This document shows, piece after piece, positions 32,937-41,602 of a DNA stretch of 64,000 nucleotides. The position numbers and the translations under genes were made by a program. How positions within the stretch are numbered: the first letter of the stretch is position 1; each line of letters opens with the position of its first letter. The stretch comes from Alistipes putredinis DSM 17216 (GTDB lineage Bacteria; Bacteroidota; Bacteroidia; Bacteroidales; Rikenellaceae), in NCBI RefSeq assembly GCF_000154465.1, contig NZ_DS499581.1, positions 1-64,000 on the forward strand, in the 5' to 3' direction. The notes beneath the pieces were generated by a model. That model had not been told where the DNA came from and ran no database searches. It worked only from the letters and a program-made list of their open reading frames with translations.

Positions 32937-35042
32937 ATGAAAAGATTCTTACATTTGCTCACAGGGATTTGCACCCTCGCCCTGGCTCTTCAGGCCTGTA
33001 CCAAGTCTCCGGCCGAAAACCCGGGAAGAACGGACGATCCCGGAAACGACGAACAAAACAGCAAGGTAACCCTTACTCTCTCGACGCCCCGCACCCGCAC
33101 GACGCTCGTCAGCGAAACCTACGTCCACTGGAGCGAAGAGGATATTGTACAAATCAACGGCACGAATTTGCCCGTAATCCCCGATCCGAATGATCCGACA
33201 CGCGCAACGATCTCCAATGTGGACACCGCCGAAGAGTACGTGGCTCTCTACTCTCCGGACAACGGCGGATATATCCCGGAGCGAGAGGTCGTCGAAGCCT
33301 ACTTCCGCCCCGAAGTGCCCCATACTCCCGACTCGTTTTACACGACAGGAGGCAATCCGATGGTGGCATACAGCACATCCACCTCGCTGGAATTCAAAAA
33401 TATCGGCGGATTACTCCGCATAGGAGTGACCGGCGATGCGTCGATCGCGTCGGTTATGCTGTCGGGCAATGCGGGAGAACCCATTGCCGGACACTTCGAA
33501 ATCTCGAAAAGCGATCTGGCTTCCGGCAGCCTCGATTTCGCTCCCGGCGAAGGTTCCGCACAATTCGTCAGCACCTCCGTCACGATGACCTGCACGGAGA
33601 ATGTACGACTCGATGCGAACTCTCCGACCTATTTCTACTTCGCGCTGCCGGCAGCCGAATACACGGAAGGATTCACCGTAACGCTTACCGACAGCGAAGG
33701 CAACACCTGCCTCCGGCAAACGCATAACTCCGTCTCGATCGAGCGTGCGACCCTCAAGTCGATGGAACCGATTGCGTTCGAAAAGGACAAAGCGCTTACG
33801 GTCACTTTAGGAGAAATCGCGGCGAACTCCGTTACCTGGAATATCGAAGGTAATCCCTCGACCGACCTGCGGACCCTGCTCGTCACCAAAGCGATGTGGG
33901 ATCATTTCATCGCACAGGAATATTACCTCGACAATCCGCAAAAACTCACGTCCGAAATCCTCGCGGCCTATTCCGCCACCATTCCGACCGACGACAACGG
34001 CCGTTACGAAGAGACTGCAACCCAGGCAAGAGCCGTAAACTCGATGCAGCCCGTACAGGAAGACAACGACTACCTCGTCTTGGCCGCCTATTTCTCCGGC
34101 ACCCAATCCGTCGGCGTAATCCCCGCCCCGGTTCCCGTTCACACTCCGGCCGCCACAGGCCCGGCTCCCGAAGTGAATGTCACCGTCTCTTCGGCCGGCA
34201 GCACTACGATCGATGTACTTACCACCACCAGCAACGCATCCGGCATCCTTACCGCACTCTTCTTCAAAAGCGATTACGACAATGTATTCAGCCGGGAGGG
34301 AATAGACGAAGAGTTGATCGCAAAGTACGGCAATGCATGGACGGCAGAGCAGGTAGAGCAGGCCAACAACGGAGGATATACACTCCAATACATTTCGCTT
34401 CCGCCGGAAACGGAATTCGTTATGCTAATTTCGGTCTCCAGCGCAGCAGGCAAAGCTACGCTCAAGAAAGAAATAATTGCGACCGAACCGTACGTCGATC
34501 CTTCTGCCGAATGGATCACCGTTTCCTCCGAAGCCACGTTCGTTTGCGGCTTCTTCTTCAACCAAAGCATCCCCTCCTTGTCGAACGTGATCAATATTAC
34601 GAACCTTAAAGTCGAAAAACTCGCCGATCGCGACCTCTTCCGTCTGACCGACGCCTTCTCCGTCTCCCGGATCCCCGAACTTGCGGCCAGCGGCATATAC
34701 AGCGATCTGTCCGGCAGTCCGTATTATTTCTATATGGATGCGACCGACCCGAACAATGTAAAAGTCGTCAATGAAGTGTGCCAACTCGGCATCGTTCACA
34801 ACGAATACGGAGCAATGAGCGTCGGCAACGACTTCAACATCCAAGGCGGCGAAGAGTACCAGCACGGTACGTACAACCGAGCGGAAGGCACGATCCGAAT
34901 CGGCGTGCTCATTTGCTATGCCGACAGCCAACAACTCTTCGTCACGCCATTCAACAGTACGCTATATCTGAATCCCGAAACGCCCGGAAACAGTGTTTCG
35001 ACCGAAAATTTCAAGAAAGACCCTGTCGCAATTCCCTGGTAA
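32937..35042 (+). CDS. Large surface lipoprotein, possibly fimbrillin-like
   Basis: This 701-residue protein begins MKRFLHLLTGICTLALALQA then Cys, a clear lipoprotein signal, with an acidic linker (GRTDDPGNDEQNS) typical of surface-exported Bacteroidota lipoproteins. Residues about 50-300 (SETYVHWSEEDIVQINGTNL, YVALYSPDNGG, EFKNIGGLLRIGVTG) resemble the N-terminal domain of fimbrillin-like (Mfa/DUF5119-type) proteins. The remainder is beta-rich with FnIII-like segments (VNVTVSSAGSTTIDVLTTTS) and is not assigned. The start at 32937 is chosen for the signal peptide. It stands alone with its own terminator. Function probably adhesion or surface structure; this is inference. Confidence 0.7.
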   Translation: MKRFLHLLTGICTLALALQACTKSPAENPGRTDDPGNDEQNSKVTLTLSTPRTRTTLVSETYVHWSEEDIVQINGTNLPVIPDPNDPTRATISNVDTAEEYVALYSPDNGGYIPEREVVEAYFRPEVPHTPDSFYTTGGNPMVAYSTSTSLEFKNIGGLLRIGVTGDASIASVMLSGNAGEPIAGHFEISKSDLASGSLDFAPGEGSAQFVSTSVTMTCTENVRLDANSPTYFYFALPAAEYTEGFTVTLTDSEGNTCLRQTHNSVSIERATLKSMEPIAFEKDKALTVTLGEIAANSVTWNIEGNPSTDLRTLLVTKAMWDHFIAQEYYLDNPQKLTSEILAAYSATIPTDDNGRYEETATQARAVNSMQPVQEDNDYLVLAAYFSGTQSVGVIPAPVPVHTPAATGPAPEVNVTVSSAGSTTIDVLTTTSNASGILTALFFKSDYDNVFSREGIDEELIAKYGNAWTAEQVEQANNGGYTLQYISLPPETEFVMLISVSSAAGKATLKKEIIATEPYVDPSAEWITVSSEATFVCGFFFNQSIPSLSNVINITNLKVEKLADRDLFRLTDAFSVSRIPELAASGIYSDLSGSPYYFYMDATDPNNVKVVNEVCQLGIVHNEYGAMSVGNDFNIQGGEEYQHGTYNRAEGTIRIGVLICYADSQQLFVTPFNSTLYLNPETPGNSVSTENFKKDPVAIPW

Positions 35043-35064
35043 GTCAGGACCCCCGAAAACAGAG

Positions 35065-35094
35065 ACACCGGCCCTTTTTCAGGCCGGTGTTTTG
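35065..35094 (+). terminator. Intrinsic terminator after the surface lipoprotein gene
   Basis: ACACCGGCC (35065-35073) pairs with GGCCGGTGT (35082-35090), followed by TTTTG. Confidence 0.8.
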
Positions 35095-35121
35095 TTATTT
35101 GGCCAAAAGATTGTATATTTG
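35091..35121 (+). promoter_or_regulatory. Promoter of the L28-L33 operon
   Basis: TTTG (35091-35094), 19 bases, TATATTTG (35114-35121). The -33 box overlaps the T tract of the preceding terminator. The start codon of rpmB is 39 bases downstream. Confidence 0.7.
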
Positions 35122-35160
35122 CACTCCCCGAAATGGGATTACAATTAAATTTTAACCAAA

Positions 35161-35394
35161 ATGAAAGTTTGCGAAATTACAGGCAAGGTAGCGGTGATCG
35201 GCAACAATGTTTCCCACTCGCACCACAAGACCAAACGCAAGTTCAGCCCCAATCTGAAGAACAAGCGCTTCTGGTCTGAAGAGGAAGGCCGCTGGATCAC
35301 CCTCAAGGTATCTGCCGCCGGAATCAAAACAATCAACAAAAAGGGCCTCGCAGTAGCGCTCCGCGAAGCTGCCGCACCCAAAAAGGTTTACTAA
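35161..35394 (+). CDS. rpmB: Ribosomal protein L28
   Basis: This 77-residue large-subunit protein reads MKVCEITGKVAVIGNNVSHS, then HHKTKRKFSPNLKNKRFWSE and TLKVSAAGIKTINKKGL, which are the conserved L28 blocks. It leads a small operon with L33 and a DUF4295 protein, a fixed arrangement in Bacteroidota. The N-terminal Cys is retained, but the zinc-ribbon pattern is incomplete. Confidence 0.96.
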   Translation: MKVCEITGKVAVIGNNVSHSHHKTKRKFSPNLKNKRFWSEEEGRWITLKVSAAGIKTINKKGLAVALREAAAPKKVY

Positions 35395-35408
35395 AACTCA
35401 AGTGACAA

Positions 35409-35591
35409 ATGGCAAAGAAAGGCAACAGAGTGCAGGTGATTCTCGAATGCACGGAACAGAAAGCTAGCGGTGTTCCGGGAATGTCCCGCTACATCACGAC
35501 CAAGAACAAGAAAAACACCCCCGACCGTCTGGAGCGCAAGAAATACAACCCGTTCCTGAAGAAGGTGACCATTCATCGTGAAATCAAATAA
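35409..35591 (+). CDS. rpmG: Ribosomal protein L33
   Basis: This 60-residue large-subunit protein (MAKKGNRVQVILECTEQKAS, RYITTKNKKNTPDRLERKKY, NPFLKKVTIHREIK) carries the L33 signature. It lacks the CxxC pairs of zinc-binding forms. It lies 14 bases after rpmB and 12 before the DUF4295 gene. Confidence 0.96.
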   Translation: MAKKGNRVQVILECTEQKASGVPGMSRYITTKNKKNTPDRLERKKYNPFLKKVTIHREIK

Positions 35592-35603
35592 TTTTAGTGC
35601 TAT

Positions 35604-35762
35604 ATGGCAAAGAAAGTAGTCGCAACGCTGAAAACCGGTACGGGCAAACAGTTCACCAAATGTATCAAAATGGTGAAATCCGACAAAACCGGTGCATACA
35701 TCTTCAAAGAGGGCATCATCGCCAACGACCAGGTGAAAGACTTTTTCGCCGAGAAGAAATAA
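35604..35762 (+). CDS. DUF4295-family small protein
   Basis: This 52-residue basic protein (MAKKVVATLKTGTGKQFTKC, IKMVKSDKTGAYIFKEGIIA, ending FFAEKK) always follows L28 and L33 in Bacteroidota genomes as far as I recall. It is too short for length-based ORF lists. The basic composition and the operon suggest a ribosome-associated protein, possibly a lineage-specific ribosomal component; no function is established from the sequence alone. Confidence 0.88.
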   Translation: MAKKVVATLKTGTGKQFTKCIKMVKSDKTGAYIFKEGIIANDQVKDFFAEKK

Positions 35763-35864
35763 ATGCAATGCATTAGGCGAAACGAATGTTTTCGGATCGC
35801 AAGGCCGGAAAGAATCATCCGCCGGACCGGATTCGGAAAACAACCTAAAAATTCGATTCCGCTT

Positions 35865-35905
35865 AATACAAAGGGCATCCTCAACGGATGCCCTTTGTAT
35901 TTTCA
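35865..35905 (+). terminator. Intrinsic terminator of the L28-L33-DUF4295 operon
   Basis: AATACAAAGGGCATCC (35865-35880) pairs with its complement at 35886-35901, loop TCAAC, followed by TT. It lies about 100 bases past the operon's last stop codon. Confidence 0.85.
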
Positions 35906-36034
35906 CCGACCCGCAACCCGGCAGAACAGCACCGATCATCGAGGAATCATTCGTACCTTCGTTCCTCTTGCGGTTCTTCGCCTCGACAAAACGGGAATAA
36001 ATTCGCTTTGCACCACCCGATTTATCCGTATCTC

Positions 36035-36251
36035 TAACTTTGCCTAAATACTCCAACGCGGCAACGCTCAAAAAAATTTGGCTCCGCCGGCTGGTTGTAC
36101 TATCTTTGCAGAAGACAGGAAGCGATTCGGCAATCTTTGCGTGCAAGCCCACACGATTGCTTTTATCTTTCACTATCTTTGACGTAGTCTTAAAATGTTC
36201 TCGGAAAACTGGCAACAAGTTCCCGTTTTCTCTGGGCTTTTCGTATTTTTG
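36035..36251 (+). promoter_or_regulatory. Cluster of promoter-like boxes upstream of ftsY
   Basis: Four -7-type boxes occur in 217 bases: TAACTTTG (36035-36042), TATCTTTG (36101-36108), TATCTTTG (36174-36181) and TATTTTTG (36244-36251). The second has a perfect TTTG at 36077-36080 with a 20-base spacer, so it is the strongest. The last lies 26 bases before ftsY. The 35906-36277 stretch otherwise holds no gene that I can support. Confidence 0.55.
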
Positions 36252-36277
36252 CAACATTACTAATATAACAATATTTT

Positions 36278-37375
36278 ATGGGATTCTTCGATCTTTTCAA
36301 GAAAAAACAGAATACACAGCCGACGACTCCGGCGGAACGATCTCAACCGACTTCTCCGGAAAACCACCGGCCGGCTGCGGTCGAAAATACGACGAAGCAG
36401 GAAAATACCTCTCCCCAGCCGGCTGCCCGAACCGCTGACCGGGAGCAGGCGGAACTCAACTCCGGTCTGGAGAAGACCAAAACGGGCCTCTTCTCGAAAC
36501 TGGCGCGGGCCGTTGCCGGTCGATCGACCATCGATACACAGGTGCTCGACGATCTGGAGGAGGTGCTCATCACCTCCGACGTAGGCGTGGAAACCACCGT
36601 GAAGATCATCGAACGCATCGAAGCCCGCGTCGCACGGGACAAGTATATGAACACCTCGGAGTTGCAATCGATCCTGCGCGACGAGATCGCCCAACTGATG
36701 GAGGAGTCGCACCGCTCGACCGAAAACTTCGGACTCGACGTCGAGGAAGGCGTCCCCTACGTCATCATGGTCGTCGGCGTGAACGGCGCCGGCAAGACCA
36801 CGACGATCGGCAAACTCGCGGCCCAGCTCACCCGGGCCGGCCTCAACGTCTATATCGGCGCTGCGGATACGTTCCGTGCGGCCGCCATCGACCAGTTGGC
36901 CGTATGGGCCGAACGGGCCGGCGCCACGATGATCCGTCAGGAGATGGGCTCCGATCCGGCGTCGGTGGCCTTCGACACCTTGAAATCGGCCGTGGCGAAC
37001 AAGGCCGACGTCGTACTGATCGACACGGCGGGCCGCCTGCACAACAAGGTCGGCCTGATGAACGAGCTGACCAAGATCCGCAACGTGATGGGCAAGGTTA
37101 TCCCCAACGCCCCGCAGGAGGTGATGCTGGTGCTGGACGGTTCGACCGGACAGAACGCCTTCGAACAGGCCCGGCAATTCACCCAGGCCACGCAGGTCAC
37201 GTCGCTCACCATCACCAAGCTCGACGGCACGGCCAAGGGCGGCGTGGTGATCGGCATCAGCGACCAGTTCCGCATTCCCGTCCGCTACATCGGCATCGGC
37301 GAAGGTATCGACCAGCTCAAGATGTTCGACCGCAAGGAGTTCGTGAACGCCCTTTTCGGCAGCGAAGCAAAATAA
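36278..37375 (+). CDS. ftsY: Signal recognition particle receptor FtsY
   Basis: This 365-residue GTPase docks SRP-ribosome complexes at the membrane. After a short amphipathic start (MGFFDLFKKK) comes a Pro/Glu-rich linker (residues 15-65). The four-helix N domain follows, then the G domain with P-loop GVNGAGKTTT (167-176), ADTFRAAAIDQL, LIDTAGRLHN and ITKLDGTAKGG. The N-terminal A domain is short, as is usual in this phylum. rimO follows after 12 bases. Confidence 0.95.
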   Translation: MGFFDLFKKKQNTQPTTPAERSQPTSPENHRPAAVENTTKQENTSPQPAARTADREQAELNSGLEKTKTGLFSKLARAVAGRSTIDTQVLDDLEEVLITSDVGVETTVKIIERIEARVARDKYMNTSELQSILRDEIAQLMEESHRSTENFGLDVEEGVPYVIMVVGVNGAGKTTTIGKLAAQLTRAGLNVYIGAADTFRAAAIDQLAVWAERAGATMIRQEMGSDPASVAFDTLKSAVANKADVVLIDTAGRLHNKVGLMNELTKIRNVMGKVIPNAPQEVMLVLDGSTGQNAFEQARQFTQATQVTSLTITKLDGTAKGGVVIGISDQFRIPVRYIGIGEGIDQLKMFDRKEFVNALFGSEAK

Positions 37376-37387
37376 AATCTCCCGTGA

Positions 37388-38686
37388 ATGAAGAAAATTA
37401 ACGTCATCACCCTCGGGTGCTCGAAAAACACGGTCGATTCGGAACACCTGATGGCCCAGCTCGCAGCCGCAGGCTATACGGTCACGCACGACAGCGACCG
37501 CACCGATGCCAAAGTCGTGGTCATCAACACCTGCGGCTTCATCGGCGACGCCAAGCAGGAGTCGATCGACATGATCCTCCGGGCCGCCGCCGCCAAACAG
37601 ACGGGTAAAATCGAACGGCTGTTCGTCGTGGGCTGCCTGAGCGAGCGTTATGCGGAGGAGCTGCGTGCCGAGCTGCCCGAGGTCGATGAGTTCTTCGGCG
37701 TGAAGGATTGGGACGACATCGTTCGGGCGCTGGAGGCGACTCCCCGGCCAGCGCTTGCGACCGAACGCCGGCTCACCACCCCGAAACATTACGCTTACCT
37801 GAAAATTTCCGAAGGCTGCAACTGGAAGTGCGGTTATTGCGCCATTCCCCTGATTCGGGGGCCCCACGCTTCGGTGCCGATGGAAACCCTGCTGGAAGAG
37901 GCCCGGAAGCTGGCCGCAGGCGGTGTGCGCGAACTGATCGTAATCGCACAGGACACGACCTACTACGGCCTGGACCTTTACGGCAAACGACGCCTGGCCG
38001 AACTGCTCGAAGCCTTGTGCCGCATCGACGGCATCCGCTGGATCCGGCTCCACTACGCCTACCCCACGGCTTTCCCCGACGAGGTGATCGAAGTGATGGC
38101 CCGCGAACCCAAAATCTGCAAATACCTCGACATTCCCTTCCAGCATATCTCCGACGACCAGCTCGCGGCCATGCACCGACGCCATACCAAGGCCCAGGCT
38201 TACGAACTGATCGACAAACTGAGGCAGGCCATTCCCGACCTCGCGCTGCGCACGACCCTGCTGGTCGGATATCCGGGCGAAACCGAAGCCGACTTCGAAG
38301 AGCTTCTGGAATTCGTGCGCACGGTACGGTTCGAACGACTGGGCGTATTCCCCTATTCCGAAGAGGAGGGAACCTATTCGGCCCGGAATCTGCCGGACGA
38401 TGTTCCGGAAGAGGTCAAACAAAGTCGTGTAGAACGAGTAATGGCGCTTCAGAATGAGATCTCGCTCGAAAACAACCGGGCACGTATCGGTCAGTTGGAG
38501 CGGGTCATCATCGACTCCCGGCAGGGGGATTTCTACGTAGGACGGTCGCAATACGACTCGCCCGAAGTGGATCAGGAGATCCTGATTCCGGCCGCAGGCC
38601 GCAGGCTGATCCGCGGTTGCTTCTATCAGGTGCGGATCACCGCAGCCGAAGACTACGACCTCTACGGCGAACTCGAAACGAAATAA
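37388..38686 (+). CDS. rimO: Ribosomal protein S12 methylthiotransferase RimO
   Basis: This 432-residue radical SAM enzyme adds a methylthio group to the Asp of ribosomal protein S12. The N-terminal cluster cysteines (C11 in LGCSKNTVDSE, C49 in NTCGFIGDAK, C83 in VVGCLSERY) and the SAM motif SEGCNWKCGYCAIPLIRGPH (C144, C148, C151) are present. A C-terminal TRAM domain ends the protein (about residues 370-432). The start ATG is 12 bases after ftsY. MiaB-type enzymes are similar, but the LGCSKNTVDSE and CAIPLIRGPH patterns favour RimO. Confidence 0.94.
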   Translation: MKKINVITLGCSKNTVDSEHLMAQLAAAGYTVTHDSDRTDAKVVVINTCGFIGDAKQESIDMILRAAAAKQTGKIERLFVVGCLSERYAEELRAELPEVDEFFGVKDWDDIVRALEATPRPALATERRLTTPKHYAYLKISEGCNWKCGYCAIPLIRGPHASVPMETLLEEARKLAAGGVRELIVIAQDTTYYGLDLYGKRRLAELLEALCRIDGIRWIRLHYAYPTAFPDEVIEVMAREPKICKYLDIPFQHISDDQLAAMHRRHTKAQAYELIDKLRQAIPDLALRTTLLVGYPGETEADFEELLEFVRTVRFERLGVFPYSEEEGTYSARNLPDDVPEEVKQSRVERVMALQNEISLENNRARIGQLERVIIDSRQGDFYVGRSQYDSPEVDQEILIPAAGRRLIRGCFYQVRITAAEDYDLYGELETK

Positions 38687-38871
38687 AAGACAATCATCAC
38701 ATCTTTCAATGTAGCGTTATCCGACAGTCGCAGGATCGAATCCGACGGTCGCTAACTCACGGCCTCCGGTCGTGTCCGCAATTCACCCCTAATTCCCTTC
38801 CCGGGAGGGGAATTGGGCCGCTACGCTTCCCATAACGGGGGACACGAAAGGATATGATCATGAAATAAAAT

Positions 38872-38902
38872 TTTGTCGTTTGACGTTTTTTATATACCTT
38901 TG
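38872..38902 (+). promoter_or_regulatory. Promoter of the coiled-coil/zapA pair
   Basis: TTTG (38872-38875), 19 bases, TACCTTTG (38895-38902), followed by the start codon at 38935. The upstream 38690-38870 stretch includes an imperfect palindrome around CCCTAATTCCCTTCCCGGGA that may terminate rimO transcription. Confidence 0.7.
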
Positions 38903-38934
38903 GGAAGGCGGAAAATATTTCCGGCGACAGATAA

Positions 38935-39255
38935 ATGGCAGAGAAAAAGGTCATAAGCGATTTCGAGGCGCAGATTCGGCAGCTCATTGCCGACCATCGT
39001 CGGCTTACGGCCCTTTGCAAGGAAACAGCGGCGGAGCGCGACGTCTTGCGTAAAGAAAACCGCGATTTGCAAATGCAGGTAAAAGAGCTCGGCAAGGAGC
39101 TCGCCCGCGTACAGCTCAGCCAGGGACTCGCAGGAAATGCACCCGACCAAAGCAAAGCGATCGCACGCGTCAACCGTTTAATGCGGGAGGTGGACAAGTG
39201 CATCACCCTACTCAACAAACCCGACCGAATCGGCGAAGAGCTGTCGGGCAAGTAG
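38935..39255 (+). CDS. Small coiled-coil protein upstream of zapA
   Basis: This 106-residue acidic/basic protein is almost entirely helical, with heptad-like repeats (RLTALCKETAAERDVLRKEN, RDLQMQVKELGKELARVQLS). A short C-terminal part follows (INRLMREVDKC-like). I do not recognise a named family. Its fixed neighbour is zapA, 53 bases downstream, and the coiled coil resembles ZapB in style, so a link to the Z-ring is plausible but inferred. Confidence 0.75.
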   Translation: MAEKKVISDFEAQIRQLIADHRRLTALCKETAAERDVLRKENRDLQMQVKELGKELARVQLSQGLAGNAPDQSKAIARVNRLMREVDKCITLLNKPDRIGEELSGK

Positions 39256-39308
39256 GCAAGACATACGATAACGACCGAAGATATTTCATTTAACGGGAAG
39301 CAAGCGAC

Positions 39309-39647
39309 ATGGCCCAGCAACAGGCAATAAAGCTCAAAATAGCCGGTAAAAGTTACTCGTTTACGCTCAAGCACGAAGCGAACGAGGAACAGTCGCTGGC
39401 GGAGAAAGAGGAGCTCTACCGCCTGGCCGAACGCGAGGTGAATGCCTATGTCACCCGGTTCGAAAAAGCCAAATACGAAGGATTCTCGACACAGGACTGC
39501 CTGGCGATGGCCGCATTGCAGTTGGCGATTTCGAGCGTTTCGCTGGCCCGCAGCCGAGAAGTGGGCAGCGAAGATCTCCGCAGGCTGGAAGCGCTGCGCG
39601 ACGAGATCGACGAATACCTGAACCGAATCGAAACCGAAAAGAAATAA
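39309..39647 (+). CDS. zapA: Cell division protein ZapA-like
   Basis: This 112-residue protein opens with the ZapA beta-hairpin (AIKLKIAGKSYSFTLKHEAN) and continues EEQSLAEKEELYRLAEREVN, a coiled-coil domain. The family binds FtsZ and bundles protofilaments at mid-cell. The length matches the family. The gene sits before a structured intergenic region and rny, the arrangement in which 6S RNA is often found after zapA. Confidence 0.82.
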   Translation: MAQQQAIKLKIAGKSYSFTLKHEANEEQSLAEKEELYRLAEREVNAYVTRFEKAKYEGFSTQDCLAMAALQLAISSVSLARSREVGSEDLRRLEALRDEIDEYLNRIETEKK

Positions 39648-39754
39648 CAGGGAAGGATACGAGGGGGGACCGTATAGAAAAGTCCGCAAGTATCATCGTT
39701 CTTTACCATACGTTTAAGAAAAATCTACCCGCATAGATTCCTTAAAGCTTTGCG

Positions 39755-39935
39755 AAACTGAACAATTTTTACATTGGGGCAACTCACCACTTTCAAAATC
39801 AGGCTTCAACCCCTCGGGGTGCAGGCTGCGGCCTGCCGGTAGAAGGTTGCGATTTTCGGGAGCCCCCACACTTGACTGATCTTGCAGATTCGTCAAACAA
39901 GTTAAGGAATACTATGCGGTTTTTTTATGCACAAA
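39755..39935 (+). ncRNA. ssrS: Probable 6S RNA
   Basis: Between zapA and rny lies a GC-rich, strongly structured segment with no ORF. A closing stem TTGGGGC (39774-39780) pairs with GCCCCCA, AAAATC pairs with GATTTT, and CTTC with GAAG, around hairpins CCCC-TC-GGGG and CAGGC-TGCG-GCCTG. A 3' hairpin with TTGAC/GTCAA arms follows. A long irregular stem with a central open region is the 6S RNA shape, which mimics an open promoter and binds RNA polymerase. A weak -7-like AAGCTTTG sits at 39745-39752. Identity rests on location and shape, so ends are approximate. Confidence 0.55.
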
Positions 39936-39970
39936 CCCTAATAACTAACAAATAATAACTCTCTAAAACA

Positions 39971-41518
39971 ATGATGACAATCGTACTATCGAGCGTCCTG
40001 TCCGCCGTAGTCTGCCTGGGTATTTACATCCTGGTAACCAAATACGTTACCAAGAAGACCATCAAGGCACTGCGTGAAGCCGCCCGGAAAGAGGCGGAAG
40101 CGGAAGGCGAAATGATAAAGAAAGAGAAGATTCTCCAGGCCAAGGAGAAGTTCATCCAGCTCAAGAGCGAGCACGACCGCCAGGTCAATGAACGCAACCA
40201 GAAGATCGCCCAAAGCGAACAGCGGGCCAAGCAGATCGAAAACAACCTGCAAAACCAACAGCGCGAACTGGAAGGCAAGGTCAAGGAGAACGCCCGCCTC
40301 AAAGAGCAGATGGAAGCGCAGCTTCAGGTGCTCGAACACAAGAAGGAGGAGATCGACCGTCTGATGCACGAGCAGAACACGCGCCTCGAGCAGATTTCGG
40401 GCCTGAGCTCCGAAGATGCCAAGAGCATCCTGATCGAAAATATGAAAGCGGAAGCCAAAGCCGACGCTGCAGCCTACATCAACGAAACGATCGAGGAGGC
40501 CAAAATGACCGCCACGAAGGAGGCCAAGCGAATCATCGTGGCTTCGATCCAGCGTGTGGCGACCGAAACGGCCATCGAAAACGCCGTTACGGTGTTCAAC
40601 ATCGAAAGCGACGAAGTCAAAGGCCGCATCATCGGCCGCGAAGGTCGCAACATCCGGGCGCTGGAAGCTGCCACAGGCATCGAAATCATCGTGGACGACA
40701 CGCCCGAAGCGATCATCCTGAGCGGGTTCGATCCCGTGCGCCGCGAAATCGCCCGCCTGGCCCTGCACCAGCTCGTAACCGACGGACGTATCCACCCGGC
40801 CCGAATCGAGGAGGTGGTCGCCAAGGTACAGAAGCAGATCGAAGAGGAGATCGTCGAAGTCGGCAAACGTACCGCGATCGACCTGGGTATTCACGGCCTG
40901 CATCCGGAGCTGATCCGTATGATCGGCAAGATGAAATACCGCTCCTCCTACGGACAGAACCTGTTGCAGCACGCCCGCGAAACGGCCAACCTGGCCGGCA
41001 TCATGGCTGCCGAGCTGGGGCTCAACCCCAAAACGGCCCGCCGCGCCGGTCTGTTGCACGACATCGGCAAGGTGCCCGACGACGAACCCGAATTGCCGCA
41101 CGCAATTATCGGTATGAAACTCGCCGAGAAATACAAGGAGAAGCCCGAGGTTTGCAACGCGATCGGCGCCCACCACGACGAAATCGAGATGTCGTCGCTT
41201 ATCGCCCCGATCATCCAGGTCTGCGATGCCATTTCGGGAGCCCGTCCGGGAGCCCGTCGTGAGGTGGTCGAGAGCTATATCAAGCGTCTGAAGGAGATGG
41301 AGGACATCGCGCTCTCCTACCCCGGCGTAGTGAAGACCTATACGATCCAGGCAGGCCGCGAGCTGCGTGTAATCGTCGGTGCGGAGAAGCTCTCCGACAT
41401 GGAGTCCGAAAGCCTGTCGCACGACATCGCCAAGAAGATCCAGGACGAAATGACCTACCCGGGGCAGGTAAAAATCACCGTCATCCGCGAAACCCGATCC
41501 GTGGCATACGCAAAATAG
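39971..41518 (+). CDS. rny: Ribonuclease Y
   Basis: This 515-residue membrane-anchored endoribonuclease initiates mRNA decay. It has an N-terminal TM helix (VLSSVLSAVVCLGIYILVTK), a long coiled coil (residues 35-160), a KH domain (VKGRIIGREGRNIRALEAAT) and an HD domain with HARETANLAGIMAAELGLNP, ARRAGLLHDIGKVPDDE and AIGAHHDEIEMSS. The metal-binding HD pair is intact. It is monocistronic and followed by a terminator. Confidence 0.96.
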   Translation: MMTIVLSSVLSAVVCLGIYILVTKYVTKKTIKALREAARKEAEAEGEMIKKEKILQAKEKFIQLKSEHDRQVNERNQKIAQSEQRAKQIENNLQNQQRELEGKVKENARLKEQMEAQLQVLEHKKEEIDRLMHEQNTRLEQISGLSSEDAKSILIENMKAEAKADAAAYINETIEEAKMTATKEAKRIIVASIQRVATETAIENAVTVFNIESDEVKGRIIGREGRNIRALEAATGIEIIVDDTPEAIILSGFDPVRREIARLALHQLVTDGRIHPARIEEVVAKVQKQIEEEIVEVGKRTAIDLGIHGLHPELIRMIGKMKYRSSYGQNLLQHARETANLAGIMAAELGLNPKTARRAGLLHDIGKVPDDEPELPHAIIGMKLAEKYKEKPEVCNAIGAHHDEIEMSSLIAPIIQVCDAISGARPGARREVVESYIKRLKEMEDIALSYPGVVKTYTIQAGRELRVIVGAEKLSDMESESLSHDIAKKIQDEMTYPGQVKITVIRETRSVAYAK

Positions 41519-41556
41519 GATATTTATCCAGATACCACCATCCGGTTTCTACAACC

Positions 41557-41593
41557 AAAGTCCCTTTCCCCTACCATGGAAGGGACTTTTTTT
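41557..41593 (+). terminator. Intrinsic terminator after rny
   Basis: AAAGTCCCTTTCC (41557-41569) pairs with GGAAGGGACTTT (41578-41589), with one bulged T, followed by a T run. The ATG at 41576 is inside the hairpin and cannot be the start of the next gene. Confidence 0.85.
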
Positions 41594-41602
41594 ACGAAAC
41601 AC

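Noticed and set aside
36260..38551. 763-residue minus-strand open frame opposite ftsY and rimO
   Set aside because: It is the antisense shadow of two unmistakable genes; it has no domain and reflects GC-biased third codon positions.
41576..41602. Earlier ATG for the HD-domain gene
   Set aside because: It lies within the terminator hairpin of rny; the Met at 41603 fits better.
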